DNA of 64,000 bases from Corynebacterium argentoratense DSM 44202 (lineage in GTDB: Bacteria; Actinomycetota; Actinomycetes; Mycobacteriales; Mycobacteriaceae), in NCBI RefSeq assembly GCF_000590555.1, contig NC_022198.1:1256583-1320582 (forward strand). Direction: 5' to 3'. Shown piece after piece: positions 17,963-27,368 of the stretch (its first letter is position 1; the number at the start of each line of letters is the position of its first letter). A program made the translations under genes and the position numbers. The notes beneath the pieces were generated by a model. That model did no database searches, was not told the origin of the DNA, and was given only the letters and a program-made list of their open reading frames with translations.

Positions 17963-18070
17963 CCGATCAAACGTCGATCAATTCAATTTTTGCTGTATTG
18001 CCTGTTCGTTGGGGCGGCCTTAAGCATTCCGGTTGACATCACCCTGCAGTGGTTTTCTTCTAGAGCAGCG

Positions 18071-18076
18071 TAAAAT
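18071..18076 (+). promoter_or_regulatory. -10 box (leaderless) for the GalT-like gene
   Basis: TAAAAT, 8 nt before ATG at 18085. Supports this ATG over TTG at 18076, which would overlap the box. Confidence 0.45.
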
Positions 18077-18084
18077 TGGGCTCT

Positions 18085-19497
18085 ATGCCGCACAGCTTCA
18101 ACAGCACACCATCGCCCCAGCAGGGTCCACTCACCGCCCAACCCGAACCCATCAAGGTGATGGCTGACGGCACCATTAAGCAGGTCAACCCCTTTTCCGG
18201 TACAGAAGTCTGGACCGTACCCGGCCGCGGCAACCGCCCCCTCGGTATAACCCGCCCGAACCCGCAACCACTGACTCCCAGCGCCCACACCTCCACATGC
18301 GCATTCTGCTCCGACAACTACCTGCAGACGCCACCCGAAAAAGCGCGCGTCACCATCCCCAGTGCCCAAGCCACCGCGACGTCATCATCCAAAGCCGCGC
18401 AAACAAAGCCACGCATCACAACGCACACACCAGCTAGAGACCTGTTCGACAGCGTCGCCGACTTCCGGCGGGTCGCCAACCTTTTCGAAATCGTCACCTT
18501 TGACTATTGGAAAGCCAACTACGGCTTCATCCCCTCGCCCGAAATCACCGCATGGCGCAACAACTACATTGGCAACCCCCAGGGCCTAGAGCACGTGCGG
18601 AAAATCGTCGCCTCCAAAATGAACTTCTCGGGTCTGAGCGCCCCCGAGATTGAGGCGCTCACAGACGAAGAAATCGCCAAACTAGGCTGGCCCTTCTTCG
18701 CAGGCGGCCACGACCTCATCATCGGCCGGAGACACTTCGTCGATGGAGCCACCCACGACAACCAACTCGCCAGCGCCGGGACGTTAAGCGTCGACGAACA
18801 CCGCACACTCATCCGCTTCACCACCGAAGCAATCACCGACCTCTACGGATCCAACCGCTACGTGCCCTATGTCGCAGCCTTCCAAAACTGGCTGAAACCC
18901 GCCGGCGCATCCTTCGATCACCTGCACAAACAACTCGTGGCCATCGACGAACGCGGCGTCCAGCAATCGCAAGAAATCGCACAACTGCGGCACAACCCCA
19001 ACATGTACAACGAATGGGCAGTCGACTACGCCGGCTACCACAACCTCGTCATCGCAGAAAACGATCACGCCGTCTGCTTCGCAGGCTTCGGGCACCGCTA
19101 CCCCACCCTCGAAATCTTCTCAAAATCCGCTTGCGGCTTCCCATGGGAGCAAAGCGACGAAGAACGCGACGCCATGGCAGACCTGATCCACGCCTGCCAC
19201 GCCGCCGCCGGCCCCGACATCCCCTGCAACGAAGAATGGCACCACACCCCCATCGACCTCGACATCACAATGCCCTGGCGCGTGATGATTAAATGGCGCG
19301 TCTCCACCCTCGCCGGATTTGAAGGCGGCACCAAAATCTACCTCAACACCCTGTCACCTCAAGGGCTACGCGACCGGATGGTCAGCGCCATGTACGAACT
19401 CCGCGACCAAGGACACATCGCACGCAACATCCGGATCGCTACCGAATGCCTTCTACCCCGAAACAGCCTCCGCTACAACCCCTTCTTGGGGCTATAA
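18085..19497 (+). CDS. Galactose-1-phosphate uridylyltransferase-like protein (DUF4921 type)
   Basis: About 470 aa, HIT-superfamily nucleotidyltransferase fold. A CxxC pair in STCAFCSDNY (about residue 75) could bind zinc, and FDHLHKQLVAID carries the histidines expected for the uridylylated intermediate. The conserved ends NLFEIVTFDYWKANYGF and MIKWRVSTLAGFEGGTKIYLN look like an actinobacterial subgroup. UDP-galactose metabolism is possible, but no galK or galE is nearby, so the substrate is open. Codons end mostly in C or A, unlike many neighbours. Confidence 0.75.
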   Translation: MPHSFNSTPSPQQGPLTAQPEPIKVMADGTIKQVNPFSGTEVWTVPGRGNRPLGITRPNPQPLTPSAHTSTCAFCSDNYLQTPPEKARVTIPSAQATATSSSKAAQTKPRITTHTPARDLFDSVADFRRVANLFEIVTFDYWKANYGFIPSPEITAWRNNYIGNPQGLEHVRKIVASKMNFSGLSAPEIEALTDEEIAKLGWPFFAGGHDLIIGRRHFVDGATHDNQLASAGTLSVDEHRTLIRFTTEAITDLYGSNRYVPYVAAFQNWLKPAGASFDHLHKQLVAIDERGVQQSQEIAQLRHNPNMYNEWAVDYAGYHNLVIAENDHAVCFAGFGHRYPTLEIFSKSACGFPWEQSDEERDAMADLIHACHAAAGPDIPCNEEWHHTPIDLDITMPWRVMIKWRVSTLAGFEGGTKIYLNTLSPQGLRDRMVSAMYELRDQGHIARNIRIATECLLPRNSLRYNPFLGL

Positions 19498-19522
19498 CTC
19501 TAGGGCGCCAACCCGCGACTAG

Positions 19523-19528
19523 TAACAT
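19523..19528 (+). promoter_or_regulatory. -10 box (leaderless) for the M20 amidohydrolase gene
   Basis: TAACAT, 8 nt before ATG at 19537. Confidence 0.4.
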
Positions 19529-19536
19529 GAATCACC

Positions 19537-20835
19537 ATGGATGACTATAGGGCGGAGAAAGACACAGGAAACACCAGCGCGCCGCAGGCAATCGCCACGC
19601 TACTGCGCACTCACGGCGTCGACCTCGACTGGCAACGCCCCCTATACGAAACCTTCCACGCCAACCCCGAACTCTCCGGCATGGAAGTCGAAACCGCAGC
19701 CCGCATCAAACAACAACTCAACGCCTTCGACTGCGAAGTCACCGGCAACATCGGCGGGCACGGCATAGTCGCCATCTTCCGCAACGGCCCCGGTCCAGTA
19801 GCCCTCATGCGCGCAGACTTCGACGGACTACCCGTCTTAGAAACAACCGGAGCACCCTTCGCCTCCACAAAAACCCGCATTAATAAAGACGGAGTGGAAG
19901 TCCCCGCGATGCACGCGTGCGGACATGACATGCACACGACGTCATTACTAGGCGCCTGCGCCATCCTCGACGCGCACCGAGACGCATGGTCCGGAACCTT
20001 CATCGCACTATTCCAACCCGCCGAAGAAGACTCCACCGGCGCACGAAAAATGGTTGACGACGGCCTCGGGCGCATCATCCCCCGACCCGATGTATGCCTC
20101 GGCCAACACATCGTCCCCGGGCCCGCAGGACAAGTAATGAGCATGCCCGGCGCGTCACTGGCGGCCTGCGACACCATCACCGTCAAGATCTTTGGGCATT
20201 CCGCCCACGGCTCCATGCCGCACAATTCCATCGACCCGACGTTTATTGCCGCAATGATCGTGGTGCGCCTCCAGGGCATTGTCGCCAGAGAAGTTTCCCC
20301 GTTCGATTTCGCGGTCGTCAGTGTTGGCACATTGAGCTCCGGTAATTCCAACAACACCATTCCCGCGGACGCGACCCTGGTGCTCAACTGCCGCTTCTAT
20401 TCCGAGAAGGTCCGCGACAAAGTCTATGCGGCTATTGAACGCGTCGTGCGTGCTGAATGCGCCGCCAGCGGATGCACCCAAGAACCCACTTTTGAGTGGT
20501 CGTGCCATGGCGAGCTCACCGATAACACCCCCGTGGCGTTTAATCGCGTGCGCCCTGTCTTCGACTCTGTGTTCGGCGAAGATTCCGCCGATGCGCAACC
20601 GTGGACGGCGTCAGAAGACTTTTCCAACATCCCCCGGCACTTCGACTGCCCCTACCTGTACTGGACCGTGGGTGTCACCCCACGCACCCTGTGGAACAAG
20701 GCAATCGCACACGATCGTGTCGCCCAAGACGTTCCCGGCAATCACATGGGCACCTTCCTGCCCGACTATGAGCCAACAATGCGCGCCTGCACTCTGGCAG
20801 CCGCCGGCGCCGTACTTGCCTACCTGCACGCCTAA
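19537..20835 (+). CDS. M20D-family amidohydrolase (N-acyl amino acid or hippurate hydrolase type)
   Basis: Metal-dependent amidohydrolase of 432 aa. The metal site motif HACGHDMHTTSLLG is near residue 130, FQPAEEDSTGARKMVDDG holds the catalytic Glu pair, and the dimerisation part starts with GHSAHGSMP. The C-terminal EDFSNIP and NHMGTFLPD supply further metal ligands. The likely role is release of amino acids from N-acyl or amide conjugates in the cytoplasm. It lies between the GalT-like gene and putP, with 30 bp to putP. Codon style changes about halfway, near 20150. Confidence 0.85.
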   Translation: MDDYRAEKDTGNTSAPQAIATLLRTHGVDLDWQRPLYETFHANPELSGMEVETAARIKQQLNAFDCEVTGNIGGHGIVAIFRNGPGPVALMRADFDGLPVLETTGAPFASTKTRINKDGVEVPAMHACGHDMHTTSLLGACAILDAHRDAWSGTFIALFQPAEEDSTGARKMVDDGLGRIIPRPDVCLGQHIVPGPAGQVMSMPGASLAACDTITVKIFGHSAHGSMPHNSIDPTFIAAMIVVRLQGIVAREVSPFDFAVVSVGTLSSGNSNNTIPADATLVLNCRFYSEKVRDKVYAAIERVVRAECAASGCTQEPTFEWSCHGELTDNTPVAFNRVRPVFDSVFGEDSADAQPWTASEDFSNIPRHFDCPYLYWTVGVTPRTLWNKAIAHDRVAQDVPGNHMGTFLPDYEPTMRACTLAAAGAVLAYLHA

Positions 20836-20865
20836 CACACGACTTTTAGGAGGATCCCTTCGACA

Positions 20866-22380
20866 ATGAGTACCCAAACCTGGTTCATTATTGCCATCGT
20901 CATCTACATGGTGGCGATGCTACTCATCGGCCTATGGAGCTACCGGCAGACCGATGAGTACGACGATTACATGCTCGCCGGACGCAAGCTCAACCCCTTT
21001 GTTGCGGCTCTGTCTGCGGGAGCCTCAGACATGTCAGGCTGGCTGCTCATGGGCCTGCCGGGGGCGTTGTTCGTCGCAGGTTTTTCAGAGCTGTGGATCG
21101 CCATCGGCCTGCTGATTGGTTGTTGGGCCAACTGGAAATGGATCGCCCCGCGCCTGCGCTCCTACACCGAGATCGCCAACAACTCCATCACCTTGCCGAG
21201 TTTCGTCGAAAACCGACTGCACGACAAAAGCCGCGTGCTGCGCATCGTCAGCTCGCTGGTTATTTTGGTGTTCTTCACCTTCTACGTATCCTCCGGCATG
21301 GTCTCCGGCGGCAAGTACTTCGAATCGACCTTCGGCGGTTCCTACACCGACGGTATGCTCATCGTCGCTGCAGTCACCGTCGCCTACACCTTCATCGGCG
21401 GCTTCCTCGCGGTCTCTACCGCTGACGCCGTGCAAGGCATGATCATGTTCTTCGCACTGTTGATCGTGCCTGTCATGGCACTGCTGACGCTCAAAGACCC
21501 CTCCAGCATTTTCACTTGGGCCAGCCACCACGATTACGGCCCCTACACCGACGGCGTCGGCAACCCCACGTACTTCTCCATGGTCAGTGGGGTTGGTCTG
21601 GCCGCCATCATCGGCAACCTCGCATGGGGCCTGGGCTATTTTGGGCAGCCGCACATTATCGTCCGCTTCATGGCCCTGCGCTCTGCTAAAGAAGCACGCG
21701 CCGGTCGCCGCGTCGGTATCGCGTGGATGCTGCTGTGCATCATCGGCGCCACCGCCGTCGCCCTCATCGGCACCGCCTTCTTCGGCCAAGACCCCAGCAT
21801 TGCTGTCACCGACCGCGATGCCTTCGAAACAATCTTCCTCGACATGGGACGCATCCTGTTCCACCCGCTGATCGCTGGTCTCATCCTCACCTCTGTACTC
21901 GCAGCCATCATGTCGACGATGTCCTCCCAGCTACTGGTGACCTCCTCTGCACTGATCGAAGACCTGTTCAAGATCTTCAAAAAAGATCTCAGCAACCAGA
22001 TGCTGATTAATCTCTCACGCATGGCTGTGGTTGCAGTTGCGGTGGTTGCCGCCGCGCTGGCGTTCAACCCCAACGACTCCATCCTTGGGCTCGTTGGCTT
22101 CGCATGGGCTGGTTTCGGATCCGCATTCGGCCCAGTGGTCATCGCCTCCCTCTACTGGTCACGTCTCAACGCGCCGGGTGCGATCGCCGGAATGATCACC
22201 GGCGCGGTCGTCAGCTTCGCATGGGGCATGACACCCGCCCTGCACGCTGCACTGTACGAAATTGTTCCGGGTGTTGTTTCCGCAACGATCGTCATGGTGG
22301 TTGTTTCTTTGCTCACTAAGGCTCCCACCGAGGATGTTGTTGAGGAATTTGAGCAGGCCACCGCAGCAGCAGTCGCCTAA
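20866..22380 (+). CDS. putP: Sodium/proline symporter PutP
   Basis: Na+-coupled proline uptake carrier of the SSS family, 504 aa with about 13 membrane spans. Typical features: YDDYMLAGRKLNPFVAALSAGASDMSGWLLMGLPGALF near the start, FTFYVSSGMVSGGKYFE, and IMSTMSSQLLVTSSALIEDL. The start is supported by the strong ribosome binding site AGGAGG 10 nt upstream. It probably helps osmoprotection or proline use. It forms a run with the amidohydrolase upstream and glgP downstream. Confidence 0.93.
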   Translation: MSTQTWFIIAIVIYMVAMLLIGLWSYRQTDEYDDYMLAGRKLNPFVAALSAGASDMSGWLLMGLPGALFVAGFSELWIAIGLLIGCWANWKWIAPRLRSYTEIANNSITLPSFVENRLHDKSRVLRIVSSLVILVFFTFYVSSGMVSGGKYFESTFGGSYTDGMLIVAAVTVAYTFIGGFLAVSTADAVQGMIMFFALLIVPVMALLTLKDPSSIFTWASHHDYGPYTDGVGNPTYFSMVSGVGLAAIIGNLAWGLGYFGQPHIIVRFMALRSAKEARAGRRVGIAWMLLCIIGATAVALIGTAFFGQDPSIAVTDRDAFETIFLDMGRILFHPLIAGLILTSVLAAIMSTMSSQLLVTSSALIEDLFKIFKKDLSNQMLINLSRMAVVAVAVVAAALAFNPNDSILGLVGFAWAGFGSAFGPVVIASLYWSRLNAPGAIAGMITGAVVSFAWGMTPALHAALYEIVPGVVSATIVMVVVSLLTKAPTEDVVEEFEQATAAAVA

Positions 22381-22399
22381 AGGTCTAGGATTAACGCAC

Positions 22400-24784
22400 A
22401 TGAGTAAACACTTCGATGCCGCAACCGTCGGCAGCTTTGTTCGCGCCGCATCCGGGACAGCCCCCACGGATGCCACCGACCGGAAATTCTGGTTCGGTCT
22501 CTCCGCCAACGTGATGGAGGAGCTAGCGGACAAGTGGCAGGCCACAACCGACGCCTACAGCGCCACCCGCCAGCAGCACTACCTTTCCGCCGAGTTCTTG
22601 ATGGGCCGTGCTCTGCTGAACAACCTCACCAACCTTGGTCTGGTGGAGGATGCTGAACAAGCAGCCCGCGAACACGGCCACGAGCTTGTTGATGTTCTCG
22701 AGGCGGAAAATGACGCCGCGTTGGGTAACGGTGGCCTGGGACGCCTCGCTGCATGCTTCCTGGATTCCTGCGCCACGCAGGATCTGCCTGTCACCGGCTA
22801 TGGCATCCTCTACCGCTACGGTCTGTTCAAGCAAAACATTGAGGGCGGTTACCAAACCGAAGAGCCCGACGCTTGGATGGAAGACGGCTACCCCTTCGTC
22901 ATTCGTCGTGAAGAGCAGCAGCGCATCGTCACGTTCGACGACATGATTGTGCGCGCCGTCCCTTACGATATGCCGATCAGCGGCTACGGCACCAACAATG
23001 TCGGCACCCTGCGCCTGTGGAAAGCAGAGCCTCTGGAAGAGTTCGACTACGACGCGTTCAACTCGCAGCGCTTCACCGATGCCATCGTCGAACGCGAACG
23101 TGTCATGGACCTGTGTCGCGTGCTCTACCCGAACGACACCACCTACGCGGGCAAGGCCCTGCGCGTCCGCCAGCAGTACTTCTTTAGCTCCGCTTCGCTC
23201 CAAGCGATGATCGCCAACTACATTGAGCATCACGGCGAAGACTTGAGCGATTTCGCGAAGTACAACAGCATCCAGCTCAACGACACACACCCCGTGATCG
23301 CTATCCCTGAGCTGATGCGGTTGCTCATGGACGATCACGGGCTAGGCTGGGACGAAGCGTGGAAGATCGTCACCGAGACTTTCGCATACACCAACCACAC
23401 CGTCCTGCCCGAAGCACTCGAACAGTGGGAAGTATCCATCTTCCAGCAACTGTTCTATCGGGTGTGGGAGATCGTCGCTGAAATCGACCGCCGCTTCCGC
23501 CTGGACATGGCAGAGCGCGGACTCGATGAAGGAACGATCCACTACCTCTCCCCTGTTCATGATGGTCACGTCTACATGGGTTGGTTGGCCTGCTACGCCG
23601 CCTACTCCATCAACGGCGTTGCTGCCATCCACACCGAAATCATCAAGGCAGAGACCTTGAAGCAGTGGCATGAGCTGTGGCCCGAGAAATTCAACAACAA
23701 GACCAACGGCGTCACCCCACGCCGCTGGCTGAAGATGTGCAACCCTCGACTATCCGATCTGTTGACGCGGCTTGCCGGTGGCGACCAGTGGGTGAAAAAC
23801 CTCGACGAGCTGAAAAAGCTCCGCTCCTTTGCTGACAATGACGCCGTCATGCAGGAACTGCTGGAGATTAAAGACGCTAACAAGCAAGACTTCGCCGAGT
23901 GGATTGCCCAGCGTCAAGGAATTGACGTCGACCCGCATTCCATCTTCGACGTGCAGATTAAGCGTTTGCACGAATACAAGCGCCAGCTGATGAACGCCCT
24001 GTACATCCTCGACCTCTATTTCCGCATCACTGACGGCGAAGTAGTGATCGACGATGTCCCCGCCCGAACCTTCATCTTCGGGGCGAAGGCCGCACCCGGC
24101 TACGTGCGCGCTAAGGCGATCATCAAGCTCATCAATGAGATCGCAGAACTGGTCAACAACGACCCCGTCGTCTCCACCAAGTTGCGCGTCGTCTTCGTTG
24201 AAAACTACAACGTCTCCCCCGCTGAGCACATCATCCCGGCAGCGGACGTCTCCGAGCAGATTTCCACCGCTGGTAAAGAAGCCTCCGGCACCTCCAACAT
24301 GAAGTTCATGATGAACGGTGCACTGACGCTCGGCACCCTCGACGGCGCTAACGTCGAAATCGCCGATGCGGTTGGCGAAGACAACGCCTACATCTTCGGA
24401 GCCAAAGTCGAGGAACTTCCCGAGCTCAAGGCTCACTACAACCCCTACGCGCTCTACGAGACCGTCCCCGGCCTCAAACGCGTCCTCGACGCACTGATTG
24501 ACGGCACCCTCGGCGATGACCACTCCGGTGCCTTCCACGACCTGCGCGGCTCCCTACTCGACGGCAATGGCTGGGAAACACCAGACGTCTACTACGTTCT
24601 CGGTGACTTTGCCGCCTACCGTGAAACCCGGGACGCCATGGCCAATGATTACTACGCAGACCGCCTCCACTGGGCGCGGATGTGCTGGATTAACATTTGC
24701 GAATCCGGCAGGTTCTCATCAGACCGCACCATCAGCGACTACGCCAATGAAGTGTGGAAGATCGAGCCCACCCCCGTGCGCTAA
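22400..24784 (+). CDS. glgP: Glycogen/maltodextrin phosphorylase
   Basis: Releases glucose-1-phosphate from alpha-1,4-glucans using pyridoxal phosphate. 794 aa from ATG 22400 (MSKHFDAATVGSFV); longer frames upstream overlap putP. Seen: LSAEFLMGRALLNNL, the catalytic region YLSPVHDGHVYMGWL, HEYKRQLMNALYILDL, and the PLP-lysine motif KEASGTSNMKFMMNGALTLG. It works with glgX, which trims the branched limit dextrins. The pair of glgP followed by a convergent pyk is as in C. glutamicum. Confidence 0.96.
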   Translation: MSKHFDAATVGSFVRAASGTAPTDATDRKFWFGLSANVMEELADKWQATTDAYSATRQQHYLSAEFLMGRALLNNLTNLGLVEDAEQAAREHGHELVDVLEAENDAALGNGGLGRLAACFLDSCATQDLPVTGYGILYRYGLFKQNIEGGYQTEEPDAWMEDGYPFVIRREEQQRIVTFDDMIVRAVPYDMPISGYGTNNVGTLRLWKAEPLEEFDYDAFNSQRFTDAIVERERVMDLCRVLYPNDTTYAGKALRVRQQYFFSSASLQAMIANYIEHHGEDLSDFAKYNSIQLNDTHPVIAIPELMRLLMDDHGLGWDEAWKIVTETFAYTNHTVLPEALEQWEVSIFQQLFYRVWEIVAEIDRRFRLDMAERGLDEGTIHYLSPVHDGHVYMGWLACYAAYSINGVAAIHTEIIKAETLKQWHELWPEKFNNKTNGVTPRRWLKMCNPRLSDLLTRLAGGDQWVKNLDELKKLRSFADNDAVMQELLEIKDANKQDFAEWIAQRQGIDVDPHSIFDVQIKRLHEYKRQLMNALYILDLYFRITDGEVVIDDVPARTFIFGAKAAPGYVRAKAIIKLINEIAELVNNDPVVSTKLRVVFVENYNVSPAEHIIPAADVSEQISTAGKEASGTSNMKFMMNGALTLGTLDGANVEIADAVGEDNAYIFGAKVEELPELKAHYNPYALYETVPGLKRVLDALIDGTLGDDHSGAFHDLRGSLLDGNGWETPDVYYVLGDFAAYRETRDAMANDYYADRLHWARMCWINICESGRFSSDRTISDYANEVWKIEPTPVR

Positions 24785-24802
24785 ATTCTCCGGACACTAG
24801 AA

Positions 24803-24835
24803 AAGCGCTCCCGACCATGATGGTCGGGGGCGCTT
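24803..24835. terminator. Bidirectional terminator between glgP and pyk
   Basis: 15-bp stem AAGCGCTCCCGACCA / TGGTCGGGGGCGCTT with one G-T pair and a 3-nt loop, placed between two converging genes. The ends are A and T rich on both sides. Confidence 0.85.
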
Positions 24836-24856
24836 GTTCATATGAACCCTAAGAAA

Positions 24857-26395
24857 CTACTTCTTCTTTAGGCTGCTGACGGTTTTTTCGACCTGTGCCT
24901 CCACGGCATCAACCGCAGCTGCGACCCCCTCCTTAACATCTGCAGCAAGGTTTTCAGCCGTGTTCCGCTTAGCGGACATGAGCTTGGTGGTCTCGCCCAA
25001 TGCATGCACCTGGATCATGTTGGTGTTGCCTTCCACTCCGGGAGGAGAACCAGCGCACACAACCATAATGTCGCCCTCTGTGTACTCCGGCATCGACAAC
25101 AGCTGGGTATCGACCTGCAGCATCATGTCGTCGGTGTCCTTCACCGGATCAGTGAGGAAGGTCTGGGCGCCCCACGTCAATGCCAACTGCGAACGCACAT
25201 GCTGGTTAGGGGTGAATACCAGCAGCGGCAGGTTGCAGTGCAAGCGTGCAAGCCGCTTTGCGGTGTCACCCGAGGTGGTGAATGCAACCAAGGCGCGAGC
25301 GTTCAAACGCACGGCAATGTCGCGAGCGGAATAGGACACAACGCCACGCTTGGTGCGAGGGATGTGGGTCAGCGGAGGCACAGAGCCATCCTGCTCTGCG
25401 CGAGCAACGATGCGGCTCATGGTGCGCACCACGTTCTGCGGATCTTTACCCACCGAGGTCTCACCCGACAGCATCACAGCGTCAGCACCATCCAACACAG
25501 CGTTAGCCACGTCGGAGGCTTCTGCACGGGTGGGACGAGAATTCTCGATCATCGAATCGAGCATCTGGGTTGCGACAATGACCGGCTTAGCGTTCTCGCG
25601 GGCGATTTGAATCGCGCGCTTTTGCACCAGCGGCACGTCTTCCAAAGCGACCTCAACGCCAAGGTCACCACGGGCAATCATCACGGCATCAAACGCCAAA
25701 ATGATGGATTCTAGAGCATCAACAGCCTCGGGCTTTTCCAGCTTCGCGATCACCGGGACGCGGCGCTTTTCCTCATCCATGATGGCATGGACCAAGTCCA
25801 CATCCGCAGGGGAACGGACGAAGGACAAAGCAATAAAGTCCACACCCAGCTTGAGTGCGAAGCGTAGGTCAGCAATGTCTTTTTCAGACAGTGCCGGAAC
25901 CGAAATGTCCATACCGGGCAGTGACACGCCCTTGTTGTTGGACACGGGGCCGCCTTCGACGACCTCACACACGACGTCATTGCCTTCGACGCGCAAGCAG
26001 ACGAGGCCTACCTTGCCGTCATCGACCAAGAGGCGGTCACCAGGTTTGGCGTCTTTCGCCAGGCCCTTGTAAGTGGTGGACACTCGGTCGTGGGTGCCGG
26101 GTACATCGTCAACGGTGATGCGCACGACCTCACCGTCAGCCCAATAGGTGCTGCCTTCTTCGAAACGACCCAAGCGGATCTTCGGGCCCTGCAAATCAGC
26201 CAACACGCCGATGGCGCGGCCAGTCTTGTCAGTGGCCTCACGGACCCAGTCGTAATTTTTCTGGTGGTCAGCGTAGTCACCATGCGAGAAATTCAGGCGG
26301 GCAACGTCCATGCCGGCCTCGGCCAAGCCGAGGATGCCTTCAGCGCTGGCGACTGCGGGGCCAAGCGTACATACAATCTTCGTTCGTCTATCCAC
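24857..26395 (-). CDS. pyk: Pyruvate kinase
   Basis: Final ATP-forming step of glycolysis (PEP + ADP to pyruvate + ATP). 512 aa from GTG 26395 (DRRTKIVCTLGPA); GTG at 26404 would add three residues. Active-site motif IAKLEKPEAVDALESII, metal-site MIARGDLGVEVALEDVP, and C-terminal regulatory domain up to IQVHALGETTKL. After that come about 40 extra residues rich in Ala, Lys, Val and Glu (AENLAADVKEGVAAAVDAVE) ending in KKK, not present in C. glutamicum Pyk as I recall it. lgt is 70 bp upstream. Confidence 0.95.
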   Translation of the reverse strand: MDRRTKIVCTLGPAVASAEGILGLAEAGMDVARLNFSHGDYADHQKNYDWVREATDKTGRAIGVLADLQGPKIRLGRFEEGSTYWADGEVVRITVDDVPGTHDRVSTTYKGLAKDAKPGDRLLVDDGKVGLVCLRVEGNDVVCEVVEGGPVSNNKGVSLPGMDISVPALSEKDIADLRFALKLGVDFIALSFVRSPADVDLVHAIMDEEKRRVPVIAKLEKPEAVDALESIILAFDAVMIARGDLGVEVALEDVPLVQKRAIQIARENAKPVIVATQMLDSMIENSRPTRAEASDVANAVLDGADAVMLSGETSVGKDPQNVVRTMSRIVARAEQDGSVPPLTHIPRTKRGVVSYSARDIAVRLNARALVAFTTSGDTAKRLARLHCNLPLLVFTPNQHVRSQLALTWGAQTFLTDPVKDTDDMMLQVDTQLLSMPEYTEGDIMVVCAGSPPGVEGNTNMIQVHALGETTKLMSAKRNTAENLAADVKEGVAAAVDAVEAQVEKTVSSLKKK

Positions 26396-26402
26396 GACCC
26401 CC

Positions 26403-26408
26403 ACCTTA
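26403..26408 (-). promoter_or_regulatory. -10 box (leaderless) for pyk
   Basis: TAAGGT on the minus strand, 7 nt before GTG at 26395; it overlaps the alternative GTG at 26404 and so argues for 26395. Confidence 0.35.
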
Positions 26409-26474
26409 GCCCCGTTAGGGTCAACCGCGCACAGTTGGCGATCACCGTCACATATCTATCGCTCGGTGACAGCC

Positions 26475-27362
26475 TTATCCTCTGGCATCGTCCGAAGTAC
26501 GTTGGTTCGCTTCCTGAAGTGCACGTGCCCGCATCGCGCTCCCCCGAAGCAGAAAGAAGGCCACAGCACACAAGAGAACAATGGCATACATCACGGTGTT
26601 GACTCTTAGCCCCATTATGTGGTTCGCGGGGTCAGAACGCATCGATTCCACCCACAGCCGCGACACCGAATAACCCACGGCATACAGTGCGAACAAGCGC
26701 CCTCCAGTGAGCGAAAAGCGGCGATCAGCCCACACCAAAATCGCAGCAACCGCGAGGCTACACAGCCCCTCGTAAAGGAAGGTCGGGTGAACCACCGTCA
26801 AGACTTCACCCGTTGAGTGCCCAGACAATGGCGCGTAATGGCCGGTGTCATCCACCCGGCGGTAAATCTCAAGCCCCCACGGCACCGTGGTCTCCCGACC
26901 GTACAGCTCTTGGTTAAACCAGTTACCCAGGCGACCAATGGCCTGAGCTACAGCGATGGTCGGAGCAACAGCATCAGCAAACGTGGCGAAAGATAGACCC
27001 AGCCTGCGGAACCTCAACCACACCGCAACCGTGGCTAAGGAGATCGCCCCAAGAATGCCTAAGCCCCCCTCGGTCAGGTTAAACACCCTCAGCGGCTGGC
27101 AATCGGAGCAGAAATAAGAATCCCACTGGGTCAGCACATGGTAAGCACGGCCACCAATGAGCCCGAAAATAATCACGTACACCGCAGCATCCATGACGAC
27201 CTCGGGATCGCCCCCACGTGCGGCATAGCGTTTGCGGCTCCATAGGATCGCCACGATGACACCAGTCATGATGCACAGTGCATACGCACGAATAGGAATC
27301 GGGCCTAGGTGCCACACACCCTGTGGCGGTGAAGGAATGGCTGCGAAAAGTTCTTGGGTCAC
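26475..27362 (-). CDS. lgt: Prolipoprotein diacylglyceryl transferase
   Basis: Membrane enzyme that adds diacylglycerol to the lipobox cysteine of prolipoproteins. 295 aa with about seven membrane spans. The family signature is GRLGNWFNQELYGRETT, and the R/H residues of SIRAYALCIM and GGRAYHVLT fit. A hydrophilic tail follows (LQEANQRTSDDARG). The start is GTG at 27362, with a -10 box TAGACT overlapping the trpC stop. The trpC-lgt-pyk order is typical of corynebacteria. A likely substrate in this window is the lipoprotein at 37776. Confidence 0.95.
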   Translation of the reverse strand: MTQELFAAIPSPPQGVWHLGPIPIRAYALCIMTGVIVAILWSRKRYAARGGDPEVVMDAAVYVIIFGLIGGRAYHVLTQWDSYFCSDCQPLRVFNLTEGGLGILGAISLATVAVWLRFRRLGLSFATFADAVAPTIAVAQAIGRLGNWFNQELYGRETTVPWGLEIYRRVDDTGHYAPLSGHSTGEVLTVVHPTFLYEGLCSLAVAAILVWADRRFSLTGGRLFALYAVGYSVSRLWVESMRSDPANHIMGLRVNTVMYAIVLLCAVAFFLLRGSAMRARALQEANQRTSDDARG

Positions 27363-27368
27363 ATCGAG

